Assembly (NCBI GenBank): GCA_937872515.1
Contig: CALMSX010000065.1
Span: 32,894-96,893 of the forward strand
Direction: 5' to 3'
Source: an uncultured Bacteroidota bacterium
GTDB lineage: Bacteria; Bacteroidota; Bacteroidia; Chitinophagales; Saprospiraceae
Length of the DNA: 64,000 bases
Below are positions 1-9,276 of the stretch, one piece after another. Made by a program: the position numbers and the translations under genes. The first letter of the stretch is position 1, and the number at the start of each line of letters is the position of its first letter. A model generated the notes under the pieces. It worked only from the letters and a program-made list of their open reading frames with translations. It did no database searches and was not told where the DNA came from.

Positions 1-153
1 ACCAGAGTACCCAAGTGGTAAAAATTTTGATATGAATATCAATAATTTATATATTATTTTATTTATCATATAATCTTTTTATCACAGAGTACTGTCGGAA
101 AGTTTGATTTTTTCCGATCAAAGTTAAAATAATATTGACTTTAAAAAACAAGC
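1..153. other. AT-rich leader, no gene recognised
   Basis: No coding region is supported here. A short open frame enters from the left edge and stops within about 20 bases, so the tail of an upstream gene cannot be excluded. A small hairpin (TCGGAAA ... TTTCCGA, about 96-118) lies upstream of the first gene. It is not followed by a T-run, so it is not called a terminator. Confidence 0.4.
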
Positions 154-1122
154 ATGAGCTGGTTAATGGACAGGCGGAATTTTTTATCACTGGGCTTAGG
201 AGCGGGTTTGGCATCTTCATTCCTGCCAATGGCTGGTGGTATAAAGTATCGTTTTCCGTTGGTTATCAGCACATGGGACAATAGGAAGGCAAATAGAGCT
301 GCTATACAGGTGCTGAAGGATGGTGGAAGTGCCTTAGATGCAGTAGTGGCGGGTATCAATGTGCCTGAGTCAGATCCCAAAGACAGATCTGTTGGTTATG
401 GAGGCAGGCCCGACAGGTCGGGAAGGGTTACGCTTGATGCCTGTATCATGGACCATCAGGGTAGGGCAGGAAGTGTTACTTATGTCCAAAAAGTCAAACA
501 CCCCATTGATTTGGCAAGAAAAGTCATGGAATCGACCCCACACGTAATGTTATCGGGCGATGGAGCAGAGATGTTTGCCCGATCCCTGGGCTTTCCGGAG
601 GAGGACCTACTAACAGAAGAAAGCAGAACAGAGTATGAAGACTGGTTAAAAACCAAAAAATACGAGCCTATTATCAATATTGAGCGTCATGACACGATCG
701 GAATGTTGGTGATAGATGCAAAGGGTACCATGGCAGGAGGATGCTCGACCAGTGGCATGGCCTACAAAATGGAAGGTAGGGTAGGAGACTCCCCTGTAAT
801 TGGAGCCGGTCTTTTTGTAGATCAGCAATATGGAGCCTGTGTAGGCACCGGACATGGAGAATATGTTTTGCGCTCTCTTTCCAGTTTTTTGGTTGTCGAG
901 TTTATGCGTCAGGGCATGTCGCCACAAAAGGCATGTGAAAAAGCAATAAAACGGATCATTGAGAAAAATAAAAACGCCACAGAGGCCTATCAGGTAGGTT
1001 TAATCGCCTTCAACACCAAGGGAAACATAGGATATTTTGGAGTGAGGAAAGGTTTTTTATGTGCGGTAAAAAGTATTGATAATGAGTATATTATGGATAG
1101 CAAATATGTTTTCGAAAATTAA
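154..1122 (+). CDS. N4-(beta-N-acetylglucosaminyl)-L-asparaginase (glycosylasparaginase), Ntn hydrolase
   Basis: Predicted to cleave the GlcNAc-asparagine bond during glycoprotein breakdown. The protein (322 aa) matches the bacterial glycosylasparaginase layout. An HDT motif at residues 179-181 supplies Thr181, the expected N-terminal nucleophile exposed by autoproteolysis. It is followed by IGMLVID, a GCSTSG stretch and GDSPVIGAG (211-219), which belong to the substrate pocket. The N-terminus carries a twin-arginine-like RRNFL sequence and a hydrophobic stretch, so export to the periplasm is likely, possibly by Tat. ATG at 154 is used; a second ATG four codons later would keep the RR motif. 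The next gene starts 63 bases downstream on the same strand. Family assignment is firm; the natural substrate is inferred. Confidence 0.9.
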   Translation: MSWLMDRRNFLSLGLGAGLASSFLPMAGGIKYRFPLVISTWDNRKANRAAIQVLKDGGSALDAVVAGINVPESDPKDRSVGYGGRPDRSGRVTLDACIMDHQGRAGSVTYVQKVKHPIDLARKVMESTPHVMLSGDGAEMFARSLGFPEEDLLTEESRTEYEDWLKTKKYEPIINIERHDTIGMLVIDAKGTMAGGCSTSGMAYKMEGRVGDSPVIGAGLFVDQQYGACVGTGHGEYVLRSLSSFLVVEFMRQGMSPQKACEKAIKRIIEKNKNATEAYQVGLIAFNTKGNIGYFGVRKGFLCAVKSIDNEYIMDSKYVFEN

Positions 1123-1185
1123 TTTAATTGAGTTTGGCATACATTTTGTTTCCATAATGTGTAAACATAAAAGCGACCAACTATT

Positions 1186-1860
1186 ATGAACCCGGTAAAG
1201 GTGATATTCATTGATCGACAAAAGATGTTTGTTCAGGGAATAATGGCCTTGGCCGATAAAATAAAATATCCTGTAATAAAGATTGCGGGACAGTACAGTG
1301 TGACAAAATACTTTTTGGAGGACTATGATGGTGGTGCAGATATCATCGCAGTAGACCTCAACCTGGAAGATTCAGATGGAATAGATTTTATTGCGCAACT
1401 GAGATCTGAATTTCCGGACCAGAAAGTAATGGTTCTTTCATCCTATGCAGAGTACAAATTTGTAAAGGATGCAATGAAAAAGGGAGCCGACGGATACATT
1501 TTAAAGACAGCAGATTATTCTGAGTTTGGAAATTGTATCATAGACATCATGCAGGGAAAAACGTTTCTTGGCAGTGGTGTTTACCTGACTCCTCCTGTTA
1601 CAGTGTACAAAAGAGAATTTAACTCATCCGCGAGGAGGGTAATGAATGAAGACAGGTTTCAGATCAAACAAAAGCTCACAAAAAGAGAATTGGAAATACT
1701 GAGGCTTATCATTCAAGCCAAGACCAACGATGAGATAGGAGACCAACTGTTTATAAGTCACCAGACAGTAGGTGTTCACAAAAAAAACATCATGCGAAAA
1801 CTGGGTATGAAAAGTACCATGACGCTGATCAAATATGCCTTAGAAAATGAATTGGTATAG
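1186..1860 (+). CDS. NarL/FixJ-type response regulator (REC + LuxR HTH)
   Basis: A 224-aa DNA-binding response regulator. The N-terminal receiver domain (about 1-120) shows the acidic residue Asp10, the phospho-acceptor Asp57 in AVDLNLEDSDG, the switch Ser85 and the conserved Lys107. The C-terminal LuxR-type helix-turn-helix (about 162-224) starts with LTKRELEILRLI and contains SHQTVGVHKKNIMRKL. No sensor kinase lies next to it, so it may be an orphan or be served by a kinase outside the window. The large exported protein that follows begins about 105 bases downstream and could be a target, but no operator was recognised. Confidence 0.9.
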   Translation: MNPVKVIFIDRQKMFVQGIMALADKIKYPVIKIAGQYSVTKYFLEDYDGGADIIAVDLNLEDSDGIDFIAQLRSEFPDQKVMVLSSYAEYKFVKDAMKKGADGYILKTADYSEFGNCIIDIMQGKTFLGSGVYLTPPVTVYKREFNSSARRVMNEDRFQIKQKLTKRELEILRLIIQAKTNDEIGDQLFISHQTVGVHKKNIMRKLGMKSTMTLIKYALENELV

Positions 1861-1966
1861 GTAGCCCAAACCGTTCCCCCGGTTTACTTATACTCTCATA
1901 CATACAACAAAAGCTTAACAGAACCTTAATCATGCTGAGTAAATATTATTTAGTAATGTTTAAACT

Positions 1967-4900
1967 ATGTTGCAAACTAAAAACCGATTAAATCTCATGA
2001 AACTGGAGAATTTTACACATGACTACAAAACACCTCGCGGCCGTACGGTCTTGATGTGTTTTTTCTTCCTGATGTTCCTGGCATTTGGAAGAAACGCTAA
2101 CGCACAGTCTTGTCCATTAGCATGTAACAATTTGGTGCAAGTATCACTTGACGATGATTGTAGAGTGGAGGTGACTCCAGACATGATGCTTGAAGGACAA
2201 GGTACTGATCCCGCCTGTACTTACCAGGTGACTGTATTGGGTGCCAATGGCCTTCCAATTGCAGGTACACCGTTTGTAACAGGCTCCCACATTGGTATGA
2301 CCCTCACTGTAAAAGTGAATTTGGGACTTAACTCTTGTTGGGGAAGTATTAAGGTGGAAGACAAACTTGCACCTGTTATTAACTGTCCTGATGACCTCAC
2401 CATCAGCTGTTATGACAACCAAACCTTCCCGCTGCCTACAGCCACTGACAATTGTGGTGGTACAGTAGTTGTGAAGCTGATTTCCGATATTCTCGATGAT
2501 CAGGGCTGTGATGACGACTGGTCAGCGGTCAGAACTTTGACGTATCAGGCTACTGATAAGAGTGGAAACAAATCTGCTCTTTGTATCAGACAGATCTTTT
2601 ACTATAGGGTGGACTTTGAAGAACTGGAATTTCCTCTTAACAGAGACGATGTAGAAGCTCCGGCTTTGGAGTGCGACGACATTCCAGAATGGGATACCAA
2701 CAACAACGGATACCCTGACTACCAGGAGACAGGTGTGCCTACTATTGATGGATATCCAATCTATCCTAACAAATCTTTGTGCGAACTTAACGCAACCTTT
2801 ACCGACCAGAAGTTAGACATTTGTCCTTCCAGCTTTAAAGTGCTGAGAAAGTGGACCGTGCTTGACTGGTGTACCGGTGCCTTGGTTGAAGACTTCCAAA
2901 TCATTAAGGTGGTGGATAGAGAAGGTCCAATTGTTACTTGTTCTCCTGACCAGGTAGGTGGATTCTCAATATTCAGTGATCCTTATGATTGCCAGGCAGA
3001 CTGGGAAGTACCTGCACCTATTGTAATCTACGATTGTTCTCAGACAACCTACAAAGTAGATTACTTGTTGGCTGATGCCAATGGTAACCCTCCGGTAAAT
3101 GGTGTATACATCAACGACAATGTTGTTTTGGTCAATAATAAATACATCATCCGTGACCTTCCGGTAGGAAGAACCTGGATTAGGTATACAGTTTACGATC
3201 AGTGTAACAACTTTACCTACTGTTTTACAGAGGTAGATGTGGTAGACAATGTACCTCCGGTTGCAGTATGTGACGAATTTACTGTAGTAACCTTAACCAC
3301 AGGTGGTGTTGCTCAAATATTTGCACCTACATTTGACGATGGTTCACATGACAACTGTACAGATGTATCATTTGATGCACGCAGAATGACTGCCGGTTGC
3401 AGTGCCAGTACAGTAAACTATACCAAAGCTGTTAACTTCTGTTGTGATGATGTTGGAAAAGATATCATGGTACAATTGAGGGTCTATGATGACGGAAATG
3501 GTACAGGTGTATTCGGAGACGAAATCAACATCTATGAAGATACCAACGCAAGTGGTATTTTGGGTGACGTTGTTCAGGGAATCGCAGACAAAATTGTAGG
3601 CAAACGTCCAGACAATTTCAACACATGTATGGTGACTGTAAGAGTTCAGGACAAAATCGATCCAAAAATTGTATGCCCTGCCAATATCACCATCAACTGT
3701 GATAAAGACTATAAAGATACCAACATCACTGGAAAACCAGTTGCAACTGATAACTGCGGTACGCCTACAGTAACTTCTACTGACAGTGGATCATTGAACC
3801 AGTGTGGAATTGGAACCATAGTAAGAACTTGGAGGGCTACAGATGCAGGCAATAGATTTGCTACCTGTAACCAAACCATAACTGTAAGAAACGAAAAACC
3901 ATTTACAGGCAGCGATATCAACTGGAATCCGGTTGCTAACAAAACATTGAATGGTTGTATTGATATCGACACAGATCCTTCTAAAACAGGAAAACCAACC
4001 TGGACATCAGATCAGTGTGACCTAATTGCTTCTACCTACAGTGATCAGGTATTCACCATCGTTGACAGCGCATGTTTCAAAATATTGAGAACATGGACCG
4101 TAATTGACTGGTGTACATTTGACCAAAACAACCCTTACCAGGGTGGTATCTGGCAATATACACAGGTAATCAAGTTGAACAATACTGTTAAGCCTGTATT
4201 TGCAGCATGTGCAGATGTAACAGTGTGTGCTTACGGAGAAAACTGTTCAGGTTTTGTAGACCTGAAAGCAAGTGCAACAGATGATTGTACACCAGAAGAA
4301 AAACTGGTTTGGAAATATGCCATCGACTTAAACAATGACGGAAGTATCAACAATACAGGTACAACCAACAATGCCAGCGCTATCTATGTAGTGGGTAAGC
4401 ATAAAATTACCTGGACTGTAGAAGACAAGTGTGGCAACGTTTCAACCTGTTCATACCTCTTCACTGTAAATGACTGTAAGAAACCAACTCCATACTGTTT
4501 GAGTGAAATTACCACGGTTATCATGCCATCTTCAGGTAGCATTGATATATGGGCAACAGACTTTGACAAAGGAAGTTTTGACAACTGTCCGGGAGTATTG
4601 AAGATTTCCTTCTCTACCAACGTAAACGATACAAAAAGAACCTTTACTTGTAACGAACTTGGCATCAACAACCTACAAATGTGGGTAACGGATGTGGCTG
4701 GAAACAAAGAATTCTGCAGCGTTAAAATCAACATCCAGGCCAATCCTGGTGCATGCGGAACTTCGGGTAACATTTCTACCATCTCTGGTAACATTGGTAC
4801 CGAACAGGGAAGAAAAGTAAATAATGTAACAGTAGCACTGGCCTCAGCTGAAACCATGTTGGTGAAAACCAATACAGAAGGACAATTCAGCTTCCAGGGC

Positions 4901-5998
4901 ATGAACAACAACCAGGAGTACAGCCTTTCAGCTGACCATACTGACAAGTACGACAATGGAGTATCAACACTTGACCTTGTAATGATTCAAAGGCACATCC
5001 TGGGTTCTCAGAAACTCAATTCACCTTACCAAATCATTGCAGCAGATGCCAATGCAGATACAAAGGTTTCAGCTTCTGACCTTGTTGAGTTGAGAAAAAT
5101 CATCCTTGGGGTGAAAGATAAGTTAGACAACAATAAGTCGTGGAGATTTGTAGACGCTAACCAGAGTTTTGCAGATCCAAGCAAGCCCTTCCCATTCAGC
5201 GAGATCGTAAAGGTTAATTTCCAGGGTACTTCTGTCCTGAACAACAACCTGAAAGGTATTAAAATCGGAGACGTGAATGAAAGCGCTGCGGTGAATCTGA
5301 ATGGAAATGTTGCAGAGCCACGATCAAACAAAGCCATTAAGTTGGAATTGGGTCAGCAAGTGTACGAGCAAGGTTCAAGAATCATTGTTCCTGTATATGC
5401 AGGCAATGAGGTGGATATCACAGGTATGCAATTTACCTTGAACTACAACGAAGCAGGTCTCAAATTTATAGGTGTAGTACCAGGAGTAATTGACATGGAT
5501 GAAAACAACTTCCACGCCAATAACGGTAAGCTGGCTGCCTCTTGGGCAAGCAATACAACAATGGAAGTAATGAAAAACGACGAACTTTTTGCCCTGGTAT
5601 TTGAAGCTAATGCTACAGGTACAATGAGCCAAAGTCTGAGCCTTTCATCTGATGTTGTAAAAGCAGAAGCTTATGATGACAATCTGGACATCGTTAAAGT
5701 TGATCTGTCATTCAGAAATGCTGAGCAGATCGCCGGTGTAACCTTGATGCAAAACGTGCCTAACCCATTCGTTAGTCAGACTACCATCCAGTTTGTTATG
5801 CCAGATGCACAGAAAGCAACACTCAAAGTATTTGACATCACCGGTAAGACGGTATTCACCAAAACAGGTGAGTTTGTCAAAGGAAATAATCAAATCGTCT
5901 TGACAAGTGATCAATTGGGTGCAGCAGGAGTTTTATACTACCAGCTGGAATCCAACGGATTCACATCCACCAAGAAGATGATTATGATGAACAAATAA
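1967..5998 (+). CDS. Large T9SS-exported protein with dockerin-like and cohesin-like modules
   Basis: A 1343-aa extracellular protein. The N-terminus is a long signal peptide with hydrophobic core VLMCFFFLMFLAF and likely cleavage after Ala46 (ANA|QS). The body (about 50-930) is a series of Cys-rich HYR-like segments that repeat TDNC, DWCTG and V.D...P..V C motifs. Residues about 990-1055 carry two dockerin-like calcium motifs (VSTLDLVMIQRHILG and ADTKVSASDLVELRKIILG). Residues about 1124-1245 resemble a cohesin fold (IIVPVYAGN..DITGMQFTLNY). The C-terminus (about 1258-1343, NVPNPF ... KKMIMMNK) is a type A T9SS sorting domain. A surface or matrix structural role is inferred; no enzyme motif is visible. 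A strong terminator follows. ATG at 1997 is an alternative start. Confidence 0.87.
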   Translation: MLQTKNRLNLMKLENFTHDYKTPRGRTVLMCFFFLMFLAFGRNANAQSCPLACNNLVQVSLDDDCRVEVTPDMMLEGQGTDPACTYQVTVLGANGLPIAGTPFVTGSHIGMTLTVKVNLGLNSCWGSIKVEDKLAPVINCPDDLTISCYDNQTFPLPTATDNCGGTVVVKLISDILDDQGCDDDWSAVRTLTYQATDKSGNKSALCIRQIFYYRVDFEELEFPLNRDDVEAPALECDDIPEWDTNNNGYPDYQETGVPTIDGYPIYPNKSLCELNATFTDQKLDICPSSFKVLRKWTVLDWCTGALVEDFQIIKVVDREGPIVTCSPDQVGGFSIFSDPYDCQADWEVPAPIVIYDCSQTTYKVDYLLADANGNPPVNGVYINDNVVLVNNKYIIRDLPVGRTWIRYTVYDQCNNFTYCFTEVDVVDNVPPVAVCDEFTVVTLTTGGVAQIFAPTFDDGSHDNCTDVSFDARRMTAGCSASTVNYTKAVNFCCDDVGKDIMVQLRVYDDGNGTGVFGDEINIYEDTNASGILGDVVQGIADKIVGKRPDNFNTCMVTVRVQDKIDPKIVCPANITINCDKDYKDTNITGKPVATDNCGTPTVTSTDSGSLNQCGIGTIVRTWRATDAGNRFATCNQTITVRNEKPFTGSDINWNPVANKTLNGCIDIDTDPSKTGKPTWTSDQCDLIASTYSDQVFTIVDSACFKILRTWTVIDWCTFDQNNPYQGGIWQYTQVIKLNNTVKPVFAACADVTVCAYGENCSGFVDLKASATDDCTPEEKLVWKYAIDLNNDGSINNTGTTNNASAIYVVGKHKITWTVEDKCGNVSTCSYLFTVNDCKKPTPYCLSEITTVIMPSSGSIDIWATDFDKGSFDNCPGVLKISFSTNVNDTKRTFTCNELGINNLQMWVTDVAGNKEFCSVKINIQANPGACGTSGNISTISGNIGTEQGRKVNNVTVALASAETMLVKTNTEGQFSFQGMNNNQEYSLSADHTDKYDNGVSTLDLVMIQRHILGSQKLNSPYQIIAADANADTKVSASDLVELRKIILGVKDKLDNNKSWRFVDANQSFADPSKPFPFSEIVKVNFQGTSVLNNNLKGIKIGDVNESAAVNLNGNVAEPRSNKAIKLELGQQVYEQGSRIIVPVYAGNEVDITGMQFTLNYNEAGLKFIGVVPGVIDMDENNFHANNGKLAASWASNTTMEVMKNDELFALVFEANATGTMSQSLSLSSDVVKAEAYDDNLDIVKVDLSFRNAEQIAGVTLMQNVPNPFVSQTTIQFVMPDAQKATLKVFDITGKTVFTKTGEFVKGNNQIVLTSDQLGAAGVLYYQLESNGFTSTKKMIMMNK

Positions 5999-6020
5999 AG
6001 CAACGAAATCCCATAAACAC

Positions 6021-6060
6021 AAGACAGCCGGTTGGTTTCCTCCCGGCTGTCTTTTTTTTT
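6021..6060 (+). terminator. Rho-independent terminator
   Basis: An 11-bp stem, AAGACAGCCGG paired with CCGGCTGTCTT, is followed by a run of T. It closes the 1343-aa T9SS gene and insulates it from the riboswitch unit. Confidence 0.92.
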
Positions 6061-6111
6061 GCCCCTGCTTAAGATCAATGTGCAAAAAATGGGGTATTAC
6101 TAAAAATAGTG

Positions 6112-6119
6112 TACTTTTG
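6112..6119 (+). promoter_or_regulatory. Bacteroidota -7 promoter element for the B12 operon
   Basis: TACTTTTG matches the Bacteroidota TAnnTTTG -7 consensus and lies just upstream of the cobalamin riboswitch, which would put transcription start near 6125. No good -33 TTTG is visible. Confidence 0.5.
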
Positions 6120-6129
6120 AGCTGCCTTG

Positions 6130-6290
6130 CGGTAGTTGCCATCATGGGTAACTTTAATAGGGAATCCGGTGTAAGTCCGGAGCTATCCCCGTAGCTGTAA
6201 GCCCGTTGTAAGCACCTTTCATTGTATCCACTGCCTTTTTTAGGTGGGAAGGAGAAAGGTGTCGGGCGAGCCAGAAGACCTGCCGTGCGG
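6130..6290 (+). promoter_or_regulatory. Cobalamin (B12) riboswitch
   Basis: The leader has the conserved parts of an adenosylcobalamin-type aptamer. These are the GGTGTAAGTCCGGAG segment and the CCCCGTAGCTGTAAGC core (6161-6202), a CCACTGCC ... GGTGGGAAGG pair (6229-6252) and the 3' GAGCCAGAAGACCTGCC element (6268-6284). It sits about 100-260 bases upstream of a BtuB-like receptor gene in the same direction. Bound cobalamin is expected to turn off expression of the uptake operon. The expression platform probably lies between 6290 and 6394 but was not resolved. Confidence 0.93.
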
Positions 6291-6393
6291 TGACATAACC
6301 ATCAACTTTCGGGCGAAAAGCAGTGGTACAATGCATTGATACCCCCTTGGGTTCGTGGGCTGTGTTTTGTATTGCTGTCTGTCCTTTTTTGAC

Positions 6394-8196
6394 ATGACAA
6401 GCTTAAGATGTTTTATTCTTTATGTTTTTCTGTTGCCTCTGGTTCCCACCAAAGCACAGGAATTGTCTGCCAATCTGGATTCTATTGAAATCATTGCCCC
6501 CAAATACCTACCCTCATCCCGTTTCGCGACGCCGGCTGATTCTTCCGGACTTCATCTGTTTACCTTGCTTCAACTCCCTGGCCTTTCTATTAATTCTATC
6601 GGTTCCTCCGGTCTGTCAACCCTATCCAACAGGGGTATGGCTTCCAGACATACAGCTATTTTATATGAAGGGGTGCCAATCAACGGCCTAACAACCGGTG
6701 TTTTTGATGTTTCTCTCCTTCCCACCCATTATTTTAACAGGTCGCTTTTGTACAAAGAAGGCCTTTCTTCTTTTACCGGTAATCAAGCCATGGGTGGAGC
6801 ACTCTCCCTAAATCACCAGCCTTCAGGGCGAAACGGATTGGTGTCTTCAGCCCAATATACCAGTACCCAAAATCTCACCCTTCATCAGCTTTGGAACGGG
6901 GCTTTCAACAAAGTGCGCTGGACACTGGGGTGGGAGAGAACCCACCACCTCAATCAACAACAGTTTTACAAAGACCTTACGTTAATGACGAGCCTTTCAT
7001 TTTTAAGAAGGGGTCACAACATCAACGGGGAGGTTGATATGGAACTGGGCAAAAATCATAAAATTTCTGCTAAAGTCTGGTGGCAAAACTTTGATAGGGA
7101 AATACCCGGTCCTTTTTATTTGCAGGTAGATCAATTTCAACAAGACAAAAACCTGAGAACGGCATTCACCCATTCGTGGCAAAAGGCAAGCTGGCAATTA
7201 AATTCACGTTTTGTATATTTTAATGAAACACTCAACTATCAATCACCCGGCGTTGATTCAAGGGCCAAAACCTCCTTGCTCAATATTAAAACAACTGCCA
7301 TTTTCAAAAAGATTTGGCAAATAGCCATCGCCTTGCAATCAGAAAATGTAACAGCAAATTTTTATACCCAATCAAGGAATAGAAGCAGTATGCTCCTTTC
7401 AATGACCCGAAACTGGAAGTTGCAACACGGCTGGATCCATCTTTCAGTGGCACCTCACCTCGTCAATAACAAATGGATGCCCCTGCATGCTGACCTCAGA
7501 GTCGATTATCGAAGTTTTCAGTTTATAGCTATACGCAATTATAATCTACCCGGCTTCAATGATCTTTACTGGCCATCAGGTGGCAATCCAAAACTCAAAA
7601 CAGAAAAATCATTTCAATTAAGTGCCCATCAACTTTGGCACGCAAGTGCAGCATTACAGTTGAAAACGACCCTTTATAGCTATCATATCAATGACTTCAT
7701 TCAATGGGTACCTACCGGTAATAATACATGGACTCCGCTGAATCGTAAAAAAATATGGTCGCGGGGTGCAGAGATCAACCTTGGTTATCGCCCCGACTGG
7801 CTGCCGTTTTTATCCACTTTTAATGCGCATTACAGTTTTACCAAGGCTACCAACTTAGATGAGGCCTCTGGTACAATTAGGGGTAAACAACTGATCTATG
7901 TTCCTTTGCACAAAGCAGGATTGAATTTTAAAAGCAACTTTTCTTTCCTGCATTTAGATGCAGATCTTATCTACCTGGGTAAACGTTTTGATACTACCGA
8001 TAATTTTTTGTCGCTTCCTCCTGCCTGGATTACTGGTGCTACGCTGGGAGTTATCGTAAACATTAAAAAGGTCCAAATGACGTTGGATTACAGAATTGAG
8101 AATCCAATTCGGGCCCAATATGAGCTGGTGAGGTCTTTTCCTATGCCCCTCAGATACCACACAATTTTTTTACAGTTTAAATACCATCCAAAATGA
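6394..8196 (+). CDS. btuB: TonB-dependent outer-membrane receptor, BtuB-like (cobalamin uptake)
   Basis: Predicted TonB-driven importer of cobalamin across the outer membrane. With ATG at 6394 the protein is about 600 aa and has a clean signal peptide (FILYVFLLPLVPTKAQ, cleavage near residue 21). The earlier ATG at 6355 would add 13 residues before that peptide and is less likely. A plug domain follows (SIEIIAPKY ... LSNRGMASRHTAILYEGVPING ... GALSLNHQPSG), then a beta-barrel to the C-terminus. There is no N-terminal carboxypeptidase-like domain, unlike the receptor at 15.5-17.9 kb. The cobalamin riboswitch upstream is the main reason for the substrate call. The stop overlaps the next start by 4 bases. 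Confidence 0.85.
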   Translation: MTSLRCFILYVFLLPLVPTKAQELSANLDSIEIIAPKYLPSSRFATPADSSGLHLFTLLQLPGLSINSIGSSGLSTLSNRGMASRHTAILYEGVPINGLTTGVFDVSLLPTHYFNRSLLYKEGLSSFTGNQAMGGALSLNHQPSGRNGLVSSAQYTSTQNLTLHQLWNGAFNKVRWTLGWERTHHLNQQQFYKDLTLMTSLSFLRRGHNINGEVDMELGKNHKISAKVWWQNFDREIPGPFYLQVDQFQQDKNLRTAFTHSWQKASWQLNSRFVYFNETLNYQSPGVDSRAKTSLLNIKTTAIFKKIWQIAIALQSENVTANFYTQSRNRSSMLLSMTRNWKLQHGWIHLSVAPHLVNNKWMPLHADLRVDYRSFQFIAIRNYNLPGFNDLYWPSGGNPKLKTEKSFQLSAHQLWHASAALQLKTTLYSYHINDFIQWVPTGNNTWTPLNRKKIWSRGAEINLGYRPDWLPFLSTFNAHYSFTKATNLDEASGTIRGKQLIYVPLHKAGLNFKSNFSFLHLDADLIYLGKRFDTTDNFLSLPPAWITGATLGVIVNIKKVQMTLDYRIENPIRAQYELVRSFPMPLRYHTIFLQFKYHPK

Positions 8197-9230
8197 AGTT
8201 TTCCATTTATTTTGTTTTCCTAAGCCTGCTCTTTTTAACGGCGTGTGAAAAAGAGGAGCCAAATCCGGTCAGTGACATTGTTGACCAGGGGGTTTTTGTT
8301 GCCAACCAGGGCAAATTTCCAGATGGAGCTGGTGCCATAACATGGATAAAAGACAATGCCACTCGCGAAACCGACCTCTACAGTAAAAGAAATGTTGCCA
8401 ATTTGGGCAATACGGTCCAATCTATTTTTTACAACGCCGGTCATTATTTCGTTGCCATCAATAATGCTGCCTCAATCGAGGTATTGGACAAAACTTTTAA
8501 ACGGGTAAAAACTTTTAACCAGCTGGGCTTCACCCGTTATTTTGCTGCGTGGGGCAACAAAGTGGTAGCCTCCTCTTGGGGTGCCGGTACAGGGAAAGGA
8601 AAGTTATATGTAATCAACGAGGCGCTTGAAATCGAGCAAACCATCGAAGTCAACGGAGCTCCTGAAAAGATGTTAGTCTCCGGATCCGAGATTTGGGTGA
8701 GCCTGTCCAACGGTTTTGGGGTTGATTCATTGGTCGCCAGATACGATCTGCCTACGGCTACACTCAAAAAATTGACCACTGTCGACAAAGGTCCCAATTC
8801 CTTTGCTGTCGACAATCTGGGCAGAATAATGGTATTGTGTGAAGGATATTTTGACTGGCTCAACAACATCAGCATTCCAGGAGGTTTGTATGTACTTGCT
8901 CCTGATGGCAGTGCTATAAAACTGATTTCCGTTCCTCAGGGTAGTGGCAATTTGTGTTTCAACCCTGCGAGCCAAACCTTTATTTTTAACAGTTTTTCTG
9001 ATATTTATCAATATCGTTTTGGAGAACACGCATTGATTACACTCGCCTTACCGGCCGAAACAAGCTCTATTTATGGTCTTGCCCTGGATGCGCCAAATAA
9101 TATTTTGTATTTTTCAGACCCAAAAGATTATGCAAGTCAGGGAACTGTGTTTTCCATAAATCTGGAAAGCCAGAAATCAGAAAAATACCCGGCTGCCATA
9201 GCTCCGGGCCAAATATTTATCCGCAATTGA
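8193..9230 (+). CDS. Surface lipoprotein with beta-propeller fold, BtuG-like B12-binding candidate
   Basis: A 345-aa lipoprotein with lipobox LTAC (Cys18) followed at once by acidic residues (EKEE), a pattern linked to surface export of lipoproteins in Bacteroidota. The rest consists of repeated beta-strand blades of the YncE/DUF5074 type (GVFVANQG, GKLYVINE, GGLYVLAPDG, GTVFSINLE). In Bacteroides, BtuG is a propeller lipoprotein that caps BtuB and binds B12 very tightly. A propeller lipoprotein translationally coupled to a riboswitch-controlled BtuB-like receptor fits that role. The fold and lipoprotein status are seen in the sequence; B12 binding is inferred. Confidence 0.8.
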   Translation: MKFSIYFVFLSLLFLTACEKEEPNPVSDIVDQGVFVANQGKFPDGAGAITWIKDNATRETDLYSKRNVANLGNTVQSIFYNAGHYFVAINNAASIEVLDKTFKRVKTFNQLGFTRYFAAWGNKVVASSWGAGTGKGKLYVINEALEIEQTIEVNGAPEKMLVSGSEIWVSLSNGFGVDSLVARYDLPTATLKKLTTVDKGPNSFAVDNLGRIMVLCEGYFDWLNNISIPGGLYVLAPDGSAIKLISVPQGSGNLCFNPASQTFIFNSFSDIYQYRFGEHALITLALPAETSSIYGLALDAPNNILYFSDPKDYASQGTVFSINLESQKSEKYPAAIAPGQIFIRN

Positions 9231-9251
9231 AAAGCTTAGGCCCTATTTTAC

Positions 9252-9259
9252 TATTTTTG
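9252..9259 (+). promoter_or_regulatory. Possible internal -7 promoter element
   Basis: TATTTTTG matches TAnnTTTG and lies 18 bases before the ATG at 9277. It could give the last two genes of the B12 cluster some riboswitch-independent expression. No -33 element at standard spacing. Confidence 0.3.
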
Positions 9260-9276
9260 TAATAAATAATGAATGC

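Noticed and set aside
4384..4956. Minus-strand open frame (190 codons) inside the 1343-aa T9SS gene
   Set aside because: Shadow of the sense gene; no recognisable domain.
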